Below, piece by piece: positions 43,583-52,301 of a stretch of DNA of 64,000 bases. Where the stretch lies: positions 538,859 through 602,858 of the forward strand of contig NZ_JH376797.1 in the NCBI RefSeq assembly GCF_000234095.1. Reading direction: 5' to 3'. The stretch comes from Centipeda infelix ATCC 43532 (GTDB lineage Bacteria > Bacillota > Negativicutes > Selenomonadales > Selenomonadaceae). The notes under the pieces were generated by a model, which saw nothing but the letters and a program-made list of their open reading frames with translations, was not told the origin of the DNA and ran no database searches. A program made the position numbers and the translations under genes. Position 1 is the first letter of the stretch; the number at the start of each line of letters is the position of its first letter.

Positions 43583-44434
43583 TCATGCCTCCTCAATCGA
43601 CTTACGAATCGCGGCAAGCTCCGAAAGCCCCTGTGCGAGTTCGTCATCATTGGGTGCCTTGCCATGCCAGCCGGCATTGTTCTCCATAAAGGAGATATCC
43701 TTCCCCTTCACCGTCTTCATCAAGATAACTGTAGGTTTCCCCGTGCCCTTATTTGAATGGAAGGTCTTGAATGCGTCTTCGAGTGCGTTGAAATCATGAC
43801 CGTCAATCCAGAGAACGTCACATCCGAACGCCGCAAACTTCGCATCGATTGGTGCGGTGTTCATGACATCTGCCGTCGCACCGTCGATCTGAAGTCCATT
43901 CACGTCCACCGCAATGCAGAGATTGTCGAGCTTGTAGTGTGCGGCGAACATCGTCGCCTCCCACACCTGCCCCTCGGCAAGCTCGCCGTCTCCAAGCAGC
44001 GTATAGACGTTGATATCCTTCCCGAGATACTTTGCGCCCTTTGCCATCCCTGCCGCTGTCGAAATCCCCTGCCCGAGCGAGCCCGTGGACATATCCACCC
44101 CCGGCGTGAGGTTCATATTCGGATGCCCCTGCAGACGTGCGTCGATATGACGCAGCGTCAAAAGTTCGTCCACAGGAAAGAAGCCGCAGTTGGCAAGTGT
44201 CGCATAGAGACCGGGTGCCACATGCCCCTTGGAGAGGACAAAGCGGTCACGGTTCGGATCGTGCGGATTCTTCGGATCAACACGAATCTCCTTGTTGTAG
44301 AGATAGGTAAAATATTCCGTCGATGAAAGAGAGCCACCCGGATGTCCGCTCTTTGCGGCGTGTGTGCCGCGCAAAATGCCCTCGCGCACCTTTACCGCGA
44401 AAAGGCGGAGCTCTTTCTGTTCAGCTGCTGTCAT
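43583..44434 (-). CDS. Transketolase, N-terminal subunit
   Basis: The 283-residue thiamine pyrophosphate/Mg-binding half of the split enzyme. It shows AAKSGHPGGSLSSTEYFTYL, RDRFVLSKGHVAPGLYA, TGSLGQGISTAAGMA and the TPP motif GDGELAEGQVWEATMFAAH through to N. ATG 44434 has GGAGG 6 nt upstream; an extension to 44512 lacks one. Split transketolases are known in many Firmicutes and archaea. The pair is bounded on both sides by remnant sequences. Confidence 0.93.
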   Translation of the reverse strand: MTAAEQKELRLFAVKVREGILRGTHAAKSGHPGGSLSSTEYFTYLYNKEIRVDPKNPHDPNRDRFVLSKGHVAPGLYATLANCGFFPVDELLTLRHIDARLQGHPNMNLTPGVDMSTGSLGQGISTAAGMAKGAKYLGKDINVYTLLGDGELAEGQVWEATMFAAHYKLDNLCIAVDVNGLQIDGATADVMNTAPIDAKFAAFGCDVLWIDGHDFNALEDAFKTFHSNKGTGKPTVILMKTVKGKDISFMENNAGWHGKAPNDDELAQGLSELAAIRKSIEEA

Positions 44435-44478
44435 AAAATTCCTCCTCGCCCCAATCAATACATCATCATACTCAACAC

Positions 44479-44507
44479 ATTCTACCCTTTTTTCTGATTG
44501 CCTGCAA
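44479..44507 (-). promoter_or_regulatory. Possible promoter of tktA-tktB
   Basis: Minus strand TTGCAG (44502-44507), 17-bp spacer, TAGAAT (44479-44484). The -35 is weak. Confidence 0.45.
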
Positions 44508-44534
44508 GACACATTTTACGTCATTCATTGACAA

Positions 44535-44598
44535 GCGCCTCCTATGCTATTCTTCATTTGTGGTTGTCAGGCCACTTCTAGTTTAGCATAGGAGGCGC
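44535..44598. repeat. 15-bp perfect inverted repeat
   Basis: GCGCCTCCTATGCTA (44535-44549) and TAGCATAGGAGGCGC (44584-44598) are perfect complements around 34 bp that contain a smaller GTGG/CCAC hairpin. The right arm overlaps the stop codon of the transporter remnant. It may have been that gene's terminator or a mobile-element end; there is no U-tract. Confidence 0.6.
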
Positions 44599-44742
44599 AT
44601 CCCTTTTCTATTTGTCTGCACAGGAGCTGATGTGGATGTAGGCATCAATAGAAATAGGAGGCTGGTGATCGCAAAGACAATTCCACCGAACATGATCGCT
44701 GCCATACCTAAAGAATACTGACGTAAACACAGTGCTGCATAG
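44583..44742 (-). pseudogene. C-terminal remnant of a membrane transporter (MFS-like)
   Basis: A minus-strand frame ending TAA (44583-44585) encodes LCLRQYSLGMAAIMFGGIVF followed by AITSLLFLLMP and a short basic tail. This is a typical last transmembrane helix of a major-facilitator transporter. It has no start and its upstream end abuts the IS-like repeat copy at 44744, suggesting truncation by an insertion or deletion. Family is inferred from hydrophobicity and pattern only. Confidence 0.45.
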
Positions 44743-44743
44743 G

Positions 44744-44793
44744 AAAAAGCGCAGGAAATCACTTTCCTACGCTTTCAGCTCTAACTTTTGGGG
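44744..44793 (-). repeat. IS3-like end remnant, copy 2, doubling as terminator of RNase J
   Basis: On the minus strand CCCCAAAAGTTAGAGCTGAA is followed by the stem AAGCGTAGGAAA/TTTCCTGCGCTT and TTTTT. It matches copy 1 at 42554-42608 over about 50 bp with few differences and has the same orientation. It begins 32 bp after the RNase J stop codon. Confidence 0.5.
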
Positions 44794-44824
44794 ATCCTTT
44801 TCATCTCTTCTCTATTTGCTGCGT

Positions 44825-46513
44825 TCAGACTTCCATAATAATGGGCAGGATCATCGGGCGGCGGCGGGTCTTGTCGAAGAGGTAACGGCTGAGTGCATCG
44901 CGTACATTCGACTTGATCGCTGACCATTCGCGCACGTTCTCGTCCTCGCAGCGGTCGAGCGCCTGCTGAACACGTGCGCGAGCCTCATCCATCAGCGCCT
45001 CGGACTCGCGTACATAGACGAATCCGCGCGAGACGATGTCGGGACCGGAGACCACGCGATTGTTCTGCCGATCCATCGTCACCACGATGATGAGAATACC
45101 GTCCTGCGAGAGCTGACGGCGGTCGCGCAGAACAATGTTGCCCACATCGCCGACACCGAGACCGTCGACCATGACCATTCCGGACTGCACACGTCCGACG
45201 ACCTGTCCCTTCTCCTTTGTGAACTCAAGGATCTGCCCGTTCTCGCTGATGAAGATATTCTCCTTCGGCATGCCGAGTTCGCGGGCAAGGTTCGCATGCT
45301 GTACGAGATGATGGTATTCACCGTGTACGGGCATGAAGAACTTCGGCCGCACGAGGTTGTGCATCAGCTTGAGCTCCTCGCGGCTGCCGTGCCCCGAGAC
45401 ATGGATGCCCTTGTCGCGTCCGTAGATAACATTCGCGCCGAGTTTCATCAGATTGTCCACGGTCTTTGAGACCAACTTCTCATTGCCCGGAATCGGGGTT
45501 GCCGAGATGATGACCGTATCGCCCGGCACAATTGTGATCTTGCGATGATCCGATGCCGCCATGCGCGAGAGCGCAGACATCGGCTCGCCCTGACTGCCCG
45601 TCGTCACGATGACGATCTGCTCGGGACGGAAGTTGTTGACCTCGTCGATGCCGATAACGGTCCCCTCCGGCGCATTCAGATAACCGAGTTCGAGGGAGAT
45701 ACCGACCACATTCTCCATGCTGCGGCCGAGGACGGCGACGCGACGCTTGTACTTTACCGCCGTGTCGATAACCTGCTGGATGCGGTGCACGTTCGAGGAG
45801 AACGTCGCAACGATGATACGCCCGCGTACGTTGTGGAACGCCTTGTCAAACGCCGCCCCGACTGTACGCTCGCTCGCTGTATGGCCCTCACGCTCCGCAT
45901 TCGTGCTGTCGGCGAGGAGGAGCAGAACGCCCTTGTTGCCAAGTTCGGAAAAGCGGCGAAAATCCGTCATCTGCCCATCGACCGGCGTATAGTCGAGCTT
46001 GAAGTCACCCGTGTGGACGATCATGCCTACGGGGGTCTTGATCGAGAGCCCAACCGCATCGGGGATCGAGTGATTCACGCGGATAAAGCCGACACTGAAG
46101 CAGCCGATGTTGATGATATCCCCCGCCATCACAGAGTGCAGATTGCTCGAATCAACGCCGTTTTCCTTGAGACGCCCTTCGAGAATCCCGAGCGTCAGAC
46201 GCGTCCCATAGACGGGTACAGGAATCTGCTTCATGACATATGGCAGGGCACCGATATGATCCTCGTGCCCGTGCGTCAGAACGATCGCCTTGACCTTATC
46301 CTTGTTCTCAATCAGATAAGTAATATCCGGAATGACAAGGTCGATGCCGAGCATGTCCTCCTCTGGGAACATGAGCCCGGAGTCGACCACAAGAATCTCA
46401 TCATCCACGCGGATGGCAGTCATGTTCTTTCCGATCTCGCCCAGACCGCCCAGCGGTATGACCTGTACTTTCTGCACATTTTTCCCATGATTGCCATTAC
46501 GATTTAACGACAA
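44825..46513 (-). CDS. rnj: Ribonuclease J
   Basis: RNase J is a metallo-beta-lactamase/beta-CASP nuclease with 5'-3' exonuclease and endonuclease activity, central to Firmicutes mRNA decay. Motifs are VIPLGGLGEIGKNMTAI, the zinc motif THGHEDHIGALP, HTGDFKLDYTP, the beta-CASP region VATFSSNVHRIQ, VSGHGSREELKLM and MPVHGEYHHL, followed by the C-terminal oligomerisation region. TTG 46513 is preferred because GGAGG lies 8 nt upstream; ATG 46528 overlaps that site. Only one RNase J is seen here. A long leader with a hairpin precedes it. Confidence 0.93.
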   Translation of the reverse strand: MSLNRNGNHGKNVQKVQVIPLGGLGEIGKNMTAIRVDDEILVVDSGLMFPEEDMLGIDLVIPDITYLIENKDKVKAIVLTHGHEDHIGALPYVMKQIPVPVYGTRLTLGILEGRLKENGVDSSNLHSVMAGDIINIGCFSVGFIRVNHSIPDAVGLSIKTPVGMIVHTGDFKLDYTPVDGQMTDFRRFSELGNKGVLLLLADSTNAEREGHTASERTVGAAFDKAFHNVRGRIIVATFSSNVHRIQQVIDTAVKYKRRVAVLGRSMENVVGISLELGYLNAPEGTVIGIDEVNNFRPEQIVIVTTGSQGEPMSALSRMAASDHRKITIVPGDTVIISATPIPGNEKLVSKTVDNLMKLGANVIYGRDKGIHVSGHGSREELKLMHNLVRPKFFMPVHGEYHHLVQHANLARELGMPKENIFISENGQILEFTKEKGQVVGRVQSGMVMVDGLGVGDVGNIVLRDRRQLSQDGILIIVVTMDRQNNRVVSGPDIVSRGFVYVRESEALMDEARARVQQALDRCEDENVREWSAIKSNVRDALSRYLFDKTRRRPMILPIIMEV

Positions 46514-46535
46514 AAAACACACCTCCATAGAATAT

Positions 46536-46556
46536 GGGACATTTGCATTGTGTCCC
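46536..46556 (-). promoter_or_regulatory. Leader hairpin upstream of RNase J ribosome site
   Basis: GGGACA and TGTCCC form 6-bp arms with a 9-nt loop, about 9 nt upstream of GGAGG. It could influence translation of the nuclease mRNA. Confidence 0.3.
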
Positions 46557-46755
46557 TCTTATCAAATTATGCTCATCCATTCGATCATGAAATCAGAATT
46601 CACCCACACGAAAATACAGCGACCGAAGAAGTCTCTTCTCCATCGTCGCCACATGGGAAAACGCGGTTTCCGTTCATCTTGCCGTGAAAAAATACGACCG
46701 CACAGCAATGCCGAAAACTGCAAGAAAAATGATCCGATCCATTCACTTAGCCGTT
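46557..46755. other. Probable 5' leader of RNase J
   Basis: No coding capacity or known RNA was recognised in this 200-bp stretch. Given the promoter at 46756-46784 it would be transcribed as part of a leader of about 235 nt. Confidence 0.35.
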
Positions 46756-46784
46756 ATTTTACCATTCCAACGCAGACAATGCAA
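46756..46784 (-). promoter_or_regulatory. Possible promoter of RNase J
   Basis: Minus strand TTGCAT (46779-46784), 17-bp spacer, TAAAAT (46756-46761). Confidence 0.5.
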
Positions 46785-46802
46785 ATAAAATTTATCATCA
46801 CA

Positions 46803-46838
46803 CAAAAAAGGCACTCCCCGACTTATGCAGGGAATGCC
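46803..46838 (-). terminator. Rho-independent terminator of the small barrel gene
   Basis: Stem GGCATTCCC/GGGGAGTGCC (46830-46838 with 46810-46819, one mismatch or wobble) followed by TTTTTT on the minus strand, 18 bp after the stop. Confidence 0.8.
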
Positions 46839-46856
46839 AAATGCTCCAAGAAACAA

Positions 46857-47360
46857 TCAGAAACGCATCGTCAGACCGACACCGATGCCGTTTTCACGAC
46901 TTCCGTGATCCGGCTTGAAGTTGTGGTAATTCACATTGAGATCCAAATTTGCTATCAGGGATTTGTTCAGCCCTACTTGGGACTCGTTGAAGTCCTTGCC
47001 CGCGATGTAGGATGCGTACGCATTAAACCCGAACACCGTCGGTGTGCTGAGTCCAAGACCCGCAAAGACATTGTTCCTGTTTTCCTGCTTCATGCCCCAG
47101 CGATAGCCGCCGAGCAGACGGATGTTCTGGTCGAAGACGTTGTACTGCACATAGGCATCCTTCGGATTGCCGTACTCGTCACGATCATTGCGTACCACAC
47201 CGACCGTGATCTCATCCGTTGCCTTATGCTCGATGTACGCTTCCTTCGTGCCAACACCGACAGCCGTATCATGCGTGCCGAGATGATTGAGCGGAGCCGC
47301 CATTGCCGCCGAGGAAACAGACAGAGCAATCGCCGCAGCCAGAGCCGCATATTTCTTCAT
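46857..47360 (-). CDS. Small secreted protein, probable outer-membrane beta-barrel
   Basis: The 167-residue protein has a classical signal peptide (residues 1-21, ending AMA). The mature part shows alternating short hydrophobic/polar strands such as AYVQYNVF, IRLLGGYRWG, VFGFNAYASYIAG and GIGVGLTMRF, ending in Phe, as in C-terminal insertion signals of outer-membrane barrels. This size would make an eight-stranded barrel. No family could be named. AAGGAGG lies 7 nt upstream of the ATG, and a terminator follows, so it is monocistronic and well translated. It is the best evidence here for a two-membrane cell. Confidence 0.65.
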   Translation of the reverse strand: MKKYAALAAAIALSVSSAAMAAPLNHLGTHDTAVGVGTKEAYIEHKATDEITVGVVRNDRDEYGNPKDAYVQYNVFDQNIRLLGGYRWGMKQENRNNVFAGLGLSTPTVFGFNAYASYIAGKDFNESQVGLNKSLIANLDLNVNYHNFKPDHGSRENGIGVGLTMRF

Positions 47361-47466
47361 CGTAATTCCTCCTTTCAGATATATTTGTATTATCCACTGA
47401 AAATATGGGAAATATATTATTTTCTATTTAGGATACAATGAAATTTTAACCGCTGGTGACAAGTTC

Positions 47467-48891
47467 TCAGAGAATTTCCTGCTTTTGCTCCCATGCAGAT
47501 ACAATGCGTGCCTCCTCCGCCATCAGATCACGCGCCGCCGCAAGCTGCATTTCCACCTGCTCGTACGAGGTGCCGCCGTAAGAGTTCCGATATGCGACGC
47601 AAGTCTCGGGGCGGATTGCCTCATAAATATCCTCCGCAAAGAGCGCGGAGAGTTTTTGATAATCCGCGAGCGGCAGGTCTGCGAGCCAGATGCCGCGCTC
47701 AATGCAGAGCGCGACCGCCTGTCCCGAGACGCTGTGTGCCTGACGGAACGGCATTCCCTTACGCACAAGATAGTCCGCAAGGTCGGTCGCATTCGAGAAG
47801 TCCGCCGCGACGGCATGACGCATGACATCCGCACGCACCTTCATCCCGCGGATGAGCTGTGCGTAGACGGCAAGGCTGAACTTCACCGTGTCAATGGTGT
47901 CAAACAGCCCCTCCTTGTCCTCCTGCAAGTCCTTGTTGTAGGCGAGCGGGAGCCCCTTCACTGCCGTGAGCATCGCCATGAGATGACCGACGACGCGCCC
48001 CGTTTTTCCGCGCACGAGTTCGGAGACGTCCGGGTTCTTCTTCTGCGGCATCATGGAGGAGCCTGTGCAGTGTGCGTCATCCAGTTCCACGAACGAGAAT
48101 TCGCGCGAGCACCAGAGGATGATCTCCTCCGAGAGACGTGAGAGATGAACCATGAGTATGGATGCCGCAGAGAGGAATTCGAGAATGTAGTCACGGTCGC
48201 TGACCGCATCCAGACTGTTCGTATAGATGCGCTCGAAGTTCAGCCGCTTCGCGACAAAGGCTCGATCGATCGGCAGTGTCGTTCCTGCAAGAGCGCCTGC
48301 GCCGAGCGGCATGATGTCCGTCCGCGCATATACCCCTTGAAACCGCTCAAAATCACGCATGAGCATCCCAAAGTACGCCATAAGGTGATGGGCAAAGAGG
48401 ATGGGCTGGGCACGCTGCAAGTGCGTATACCCCGGCATGATGACATCCTTGTTCGTCGTCGCTGATTCGACAAGTGCGTGTTGAAGTTCCCTGATACGAG
48501 CCAGCACATCCACAACTGCGTGCCGTACATACATATGCGTATCGAGTGCGACCTGATCGTTGCGGCTGCGTGCCGTATGGAGCCGGCTGCCCGCCTCCCC
48601 AATCGCATCCGTGAGGCGCTTTTCAATATTCATGTGGATGTCTTCGAGTTCGACACTAAACGCAAAATCTTCGCGCTCGATCTGCGCGAGGATGTCACGC
48701 AGCCCCTTCTCAATCGCCGCACGATCCTCCTCGGAGAGGATGCCCACTTTCGCCAGCATTTCGGCGTGCGCGATCGATCCCGCAATGTCCTCGCGGTACA
48801 TCCGCCGATCGAACTGAATGGAGGCTTGGAACTCGTTGATCATCTCATCGGTTGTCTTGGAAAAACGACCGCCCCAGAGCTTCTCGCTCAT
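47467..48891 (-). CDS. argH: Argininosuccinate lyase ArgH
   Basis: ArgH splits argininosuccinate into arginine and fumarate, the last step of arginine synthesis. The 474-residue protein starts KLWGGRFSKTTDEMINEFQA, and carries the family signature GSSMMPQKKNPDVSELVRGK with the flexible catalytic loop. Further motifs are SRNDQVALDTHMY and GYTHLQRAQPILFAHH. Its ATG overlaps the argG stop by one base (TAATG). It ends the arg operon; no clear terminator was seen after it. Confidence 0.96.
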   Translation of the reverse strand: MSEKLWGGRFSKTTDEMINEFQASIQFDRRMYREDIAGSIAHAEMLAKVGILSEEDRAAIEKGLRDILAQIEREDFAFSVELEDIHMNIEKRLTDAIGEAGSRLHTARSRNDQVALDTHMYVRHAVVDVLARIRELQHALVESATTNKDVIMPGYTHLQRAQPILFAHHLMAYFGMLMRDFERFQGVYARTDIMPLGAGALAGTTLPIDRAFVAKRLNFERIYTNSLDAVSDRDYILEFLSAASILMVHLSRLSEEIILWCSREFSFVELDDAHCTGSSMMPQKKNPDVSELVRGKTGRVVGHLMAMLTAVKGLPLAYNKDLQEDKEGLFDTIDTVKFSLAVYAQLIRGMKVRADVMRHAVAADFSNATDLADYLVRKGMPFRQAHSVSGQAVALCIERGIWLADLPLADYQKLSALFAEDIYEAIRPETCVAYRNSYGGTSYEQVEMQLAAARDLMAEEARIVSAWEQKQEIL

Positions 48892-50102
48892 TACTTCTGC
48901 CCCTCCTGCATGAGTGCACGCACCTTGAGCGGCAGACCGAAAAGATTGATGAAGCCGCCTGCATCTGCCTGATTGTAGACGTCGTCATGCTCGAACGTGA
49001 CGAACTCCTGACTGTAGAGCGAATACGGCGACGTTGCTCCTGCCGAGATGATATTGCCCTTGTAGAGTTTGAGGCGCACCTCGCCCGTTACGGTCTCCTG
49101 TGTGCTGTCCACGAACGCAGCAAGTGCCTCGCGCAACTGGCAGAACCACATGCCGTCGTAGACGAGCTCGCCATAACGGATCGCCATTCCTTCCTTGTAG
49201 TGATAGGTTGCGCGGTCGAGGCAGAGGTACTCAAGTTCACGGTGCGCATAGTAGAGGATGGAGCCGCCCGGGTTCTCGTAGACCCCACGCGACTTCATGC
49301 CGACGAGACGGTTCTCACAGATGTCGACGATGCCGACACCATTTCGTGCTCCGATCTCGTTCAGCTTTGTCAGCAGTTCAACTGCACCGAGTTTCTCTCC
49401 GTTGACAGCAACGGGAATGCCTTTCTCGAACGAGATGGAGACGTATTCCGGCGCATCCGGGGCAGCCTCGGGTGCGCAGGAGATAAGGAACATGGAGTTC
49501 TTCGGCTCGTTCGCGGGATCCTCAAGATCAGAGCCCTCATGGGAGAGGTGCCAAATGTTGCGATCCATGCTGTACGTCTTGTTCTCCGTCGCAACGGGAA
49601 TACCATGCTTCTTTGCATACGCGATCTCAGCCGTACGGGAATCGAGATCCCACTCGCGCCACGGGGCGATGATCTGGAGGTTCGGTGCGAGTGCCTTCAC
49701 GGTCAGCTCGAAGCGTACCTGATCGTTTCCCTTGCCCGTCGCGCCGTGCGCGATTGCGTCCGCACCCTCACGCTTTGCGATATCGACGAGTGCCTTTGCG
49801 ATCACGGGACGCGCAAACGATGTACCGAGCAGATACTTTCCCTCGTAGACGGCTCCCGCCTTGAGCGTCGGCCAAACATACTCCTCAAGGAACTCCTTCG
49901 TGAGATCGACAATGTGCACCTTCGACGCGCCGGAGGCAAGTGCCTTGTCATGCACGGGATCGAGTTCCTCCCCCTGCCCGACATCGGCACAGACAGCGAT
50001 GACCTCGCAGTTGTCATAGTGTTCCTTCAGCCACGGGATGATAACCGACGTATCAAGACCGCCGGAATATGCCAGAACTACTTTTTTGATCTGCTTTGCC
50101 AT
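48891..50102 (-). CDS. argG: Argininosuccinate synthase ArgG
   Basis: ArgG joins citrulline and aspartate using ATP. The 403-residue protein has the PP-loop [19 protein letters not shown], the fully conserved [13 protein letters not shown], and [10 protein letters not shown]. Downstream, [16 protein letters not shown] marks the substrate region. It follows argF by 28 bp and is translationally linked to argH. Confidence 0.96.
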   Translation of the reverse strand: MAKQIKKVVLAYSGGLDTSVIIPWLKEHYDNCEVIAVCADVGQGEELDPVHDKALASGASKVHIVDLTKEFLEEYVWPTLKAGAVYEGKYLLGTSFARPVIAKALVDIAKREGADAIAHGATGKGNDQVRFELTVKALAPNLQIIAPWREWDLDSRTAEIAYAKKHGIPVATENKTYSMDRNIWHLSHEGSDLEDPANEPKNSMFLISCAPEAAPDAPEYVSISFEKGIPVAVNGEKLGAVELLTKLNEIGARNGVGIVDICENRLVGMKSRGVYENPGGSILYYAHRELEYLCLDRATYHYKEGMAIRYGELVYDGMWFCQLREALAAFVDSTQETVTGEVRLKLYKGNIISAGATSPYSLYSQEFVTFEHDDVYNQADAGGFINLFGLPLKVRALMQEGQK

Positions 50103-50130
50103 GTTTGAAACATCTCCTTAGAAATATAAA

Positions 50131-51075
50131 TCAGTCACCCATAACGAGTGCCATGATCGCCTTTTGGACGTGGAGGCGATTCTCCGCCTCATCAAAGATC
50201 ACATCGGCAAACTCCTCAAAGACATCCTCCGTGATCTCCTCTCCCCGATAGGCAGGCAGACAGTGCATCACGATGCAGCGTGCATTGCCTGACTCGGCAA
50301 CGAGTTCCCAATTCACCTGATAGGGACGGAACACCGCCGTACGCGTGTCGTGCTCCGCCTCCTGCCCCATGCTCGCCCACGTGTCCGTGACGATGACATC
50401 TGCGCCCGCAACCGCTTCCATCGGATTGTGCGTGATTGTGATCGTTGCTCCCGTTGCCGCTGCATCTGCATCTGCCTTTGCATTTGCAACGACCTCGGCA
50501 TTTGGCTCGTAGCCCTCGGGAGTTGCCGCCGCGAAATTCATGCCGACCTTTGCCGCTGCATACATGAGCGAGTGCGTCATATTGTTGCCGTCGCCGACGT
50601 ACGCCATCTTGAGACCCGCGAGATTCTTTCCCTTGTACTCACGAATCGTAAGCAGGTCGGTAAGTGCCTGACACGGATGCAGGAGGTCGCTGAGCGCGTT
50701 GATGACGGGAATGTCCGCATAGCGAGCCAGCTCCTCAATGCGTTCATGCCCATAGGTACGGATCATGATGCCGTCGAGATAGCGCGAGAGCACGCGCGCC
50801 GTGTCCTTGATCGGCTCGCCGCGCCCAAGCTGCAGGTCGCGGCTGCTGAGAAAGAGTGCCTGTCCGCCGAGCTGGTACATCCCAACTTCGAACGACACGC
50901 GCGTCCGCGTCGAGGATTTCTCAAAAATCATGCCGAGCGTCTTTCCCGCAAGCAGTTTATGCGGAATCCCCGCCTTCTGCTTTGCCTTGAGATCAGCGGC
51001 GAGCGTCAGAATCTCCTCCACATCGTCCGCACTCAGCTCATGAATGGAGAGTAAGTCCATGCCCTTGTTCATCAT
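50131..51075 (-). CDS. argF: Ornithine carbamoyltransferase ArgF
   Basis: ArgF condenses ornithine with carbamoyl phosphate to citrulline. Carbamoyl-phosphate residues lie in EKSSTRTRVSFE and LLHPCQALTDL; ornithine residues in DTWASMGQE and MHCLPAYRGEEI. The 314-residue length is normal. The ATG at 51075 overlaps the argD stop by four bases. Placement inside the biosynthetic operon favours the anabolic form over a catabolic one. Confidence 0.95.
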   Translation of the reverse strand: MMNKGMDLLSIHELSADDVEEILTLAADLKAKQKAGIPHKLLAGKTLGMIFEKSSTRTRVSFEVGMYQLGGQALFLSSRDLQLGRGEPIKDTARVLSRYLDGIMIRTYGHERIEELARYADIPVINALSDLLHPCQALTDLLTIREYKGKNLAGLKMAYVGDGNNMTHSLMYAAAKVGMNFAAATPEGYEPNAEVVANAKADADAAATGATITITHNPMEAVAGADVIVTDTWASMGQEAEHDTRTAVFRPYQVNWELVAESGNARCIVMHCLPAYRGEEITEDVFEEFADVIFDEAENRLHVQKAIMALVMGD

Positions 51076-52289
51076 AATCCCCCTCGGTCACATATGTCAA
51101 GGATACAGTGATCCAGTACACGGATGAGTTCATCCACTTCCTTCTTCGTAAAGATCAGCGGCGGGATAAAGCGCAGGACATTCCCTGCCGTGCAGTTGAT
51201 GATAACGCCCTGCTCCAGCATCCGTCGGGCAATTGCTGCCGCATCCTCATTCCTCTGCATCTCCATACCGAGGATCAGCCCTGCGCCACGCACCTCCACG
51301 ATGTGTGCGGGATATTTGCGCTGCAAGTCCGTGAGTGCCTGTTTGAAATGTGTGCCCACGTCCCGCACACCTGCGAGAAAATGATCATTTGCAACCGCAT
51401 CAAGCACGACATTTGCCGCCGCGCACGCCAGCGGATTTCCGCCGAACGTCGACCCGTGATCACCCGCGTGAAATGCCGCCGCGACCTTCTCCGTGACGAC
51501 GAACGCGCCGATCGGAACGCCGCCCGCAAGACCCTTGGCAAGCGTCACAATGTCGGGGGTGACACCGCAGCTCTCATAGGCGTAGAAACTGCCCGTGCGC
51601 CCCATGCCCGTCTGGATCTCGTCGAAGATCAGGAGCGCATCATACTTGTCACAGAGTGCCCGTACCTGCTGCAAATATCCGTCCGCAGGGGTACGCACGC
51701 CGCCCTCGCCCTGAATCGGTTCAAGCATGACCGCCGCCGTATTCTCGCTCATCTGTGCTTCGAGTGCCGCAATGTCGTTGAACGGCACATAGTCAAACCC
51801 CTGCGGCAGCGGCGCGAAGCCTTTGTGAAACTTCTCCTGCCCCGTTGCGGTCAGGGTCGCGAGCGTACGCCCGTGAAAGCTGCCCAGAGCCGTGATGATC
51901 TGCGACTTCTCGGGATGGATCATATGCCCGTATTTGCGCGCTGCCTTGATTGCCCCCTCGTTCGCCTCGGCGCCCGAGTTTCCGAAGAACACCTTGCCGC
52001 CCGCCGTAAGTCTCGACAACTTTGCCGCCGCATCTGCCTGCGGCTCGGTATAGTAGAGGTTCGACACATGGATGAGCCGTTTTGCCTGATTGGCAATCGC
52101 CTCTACGAGCGGCACATAGTTATGCCCGAGCACATTGACTGCGATGCCGCCGAGCGCATCGAGATACTTGCACCCGTTCACATCCCATACATACGAACCT
52201 TCCCCGTGGTCGAGGACAATCGGATAACGGGAAAATACCGGCAGATAACTCGCCGTATCCCGTGCCATAATTTCATGTTCGTTCTTCAT
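51072..52289 (-). CDS. argD: Acetylornithine aminotransferase ArgD
   Basis: ArgD is a class III PLP aminotransferase acting on N-acetylglutamate semialdehyde. FFGNSGAEANEGAIKAARKY binds the cofactor, LIFDEIQTGMGRTG carries the Asp that contacts the pyridine nitrogen, and VTLAKGLAGGVPIGAFV contains the Schiff-base lysine. The 405-residue length is usual. It may also serve lysine synthesis as a succinyl-diaminopimelate aminotransferase, as in other bacteria. It starts 12 bp after argB. Confidence 0.94.
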   Translation of the reverse strand: MKNEHEIMARDTASYLPVFSRYPIVLDHGEGSYVWDVNGCKYLDALGGIAVNVLGHNYVPLVEAIANQAKRLIHVSNLYYTEPQADAAAKLSRLTAGGKVFFGNSGAEANEGAIKAARKYGHMIHPEKSQIITALGSFHGRTLATLTATGQEKFHKGFAPLPQGFDYVPFNDIAALEAQMSENTAAVMLEPIQGEGGVRTPADGYLQQVRALCDKYDALLIFDEIQTGMGRTGSFYAYESCGVTPDIVTLAKGLAGGVPIGAFVVTEKVAAAFHAGDHGSTFGGNPLACAAANVVLDAVANDHFLAGVRDVGTHFKQALTDLQRKYPAHIVEVRGAGLILGMEMQRNEDAAAIARRMLEQGVIINCTAGNVLRFIPPLIFTKKEVDELIRVLDHCILDICDRGGL

Positions 52290-52301
52290 GATCGCTCCTG
52301 C

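Noticed and set aside
44528-44550. TTGACA as a plus-strand -35 element
   Set aside because: No -10 at the right distance and no plus-strand gene follows.
45545-46507. 320-codon plus-strand open frame
   Set aside because: Antisense shadow of the RNase J gene.
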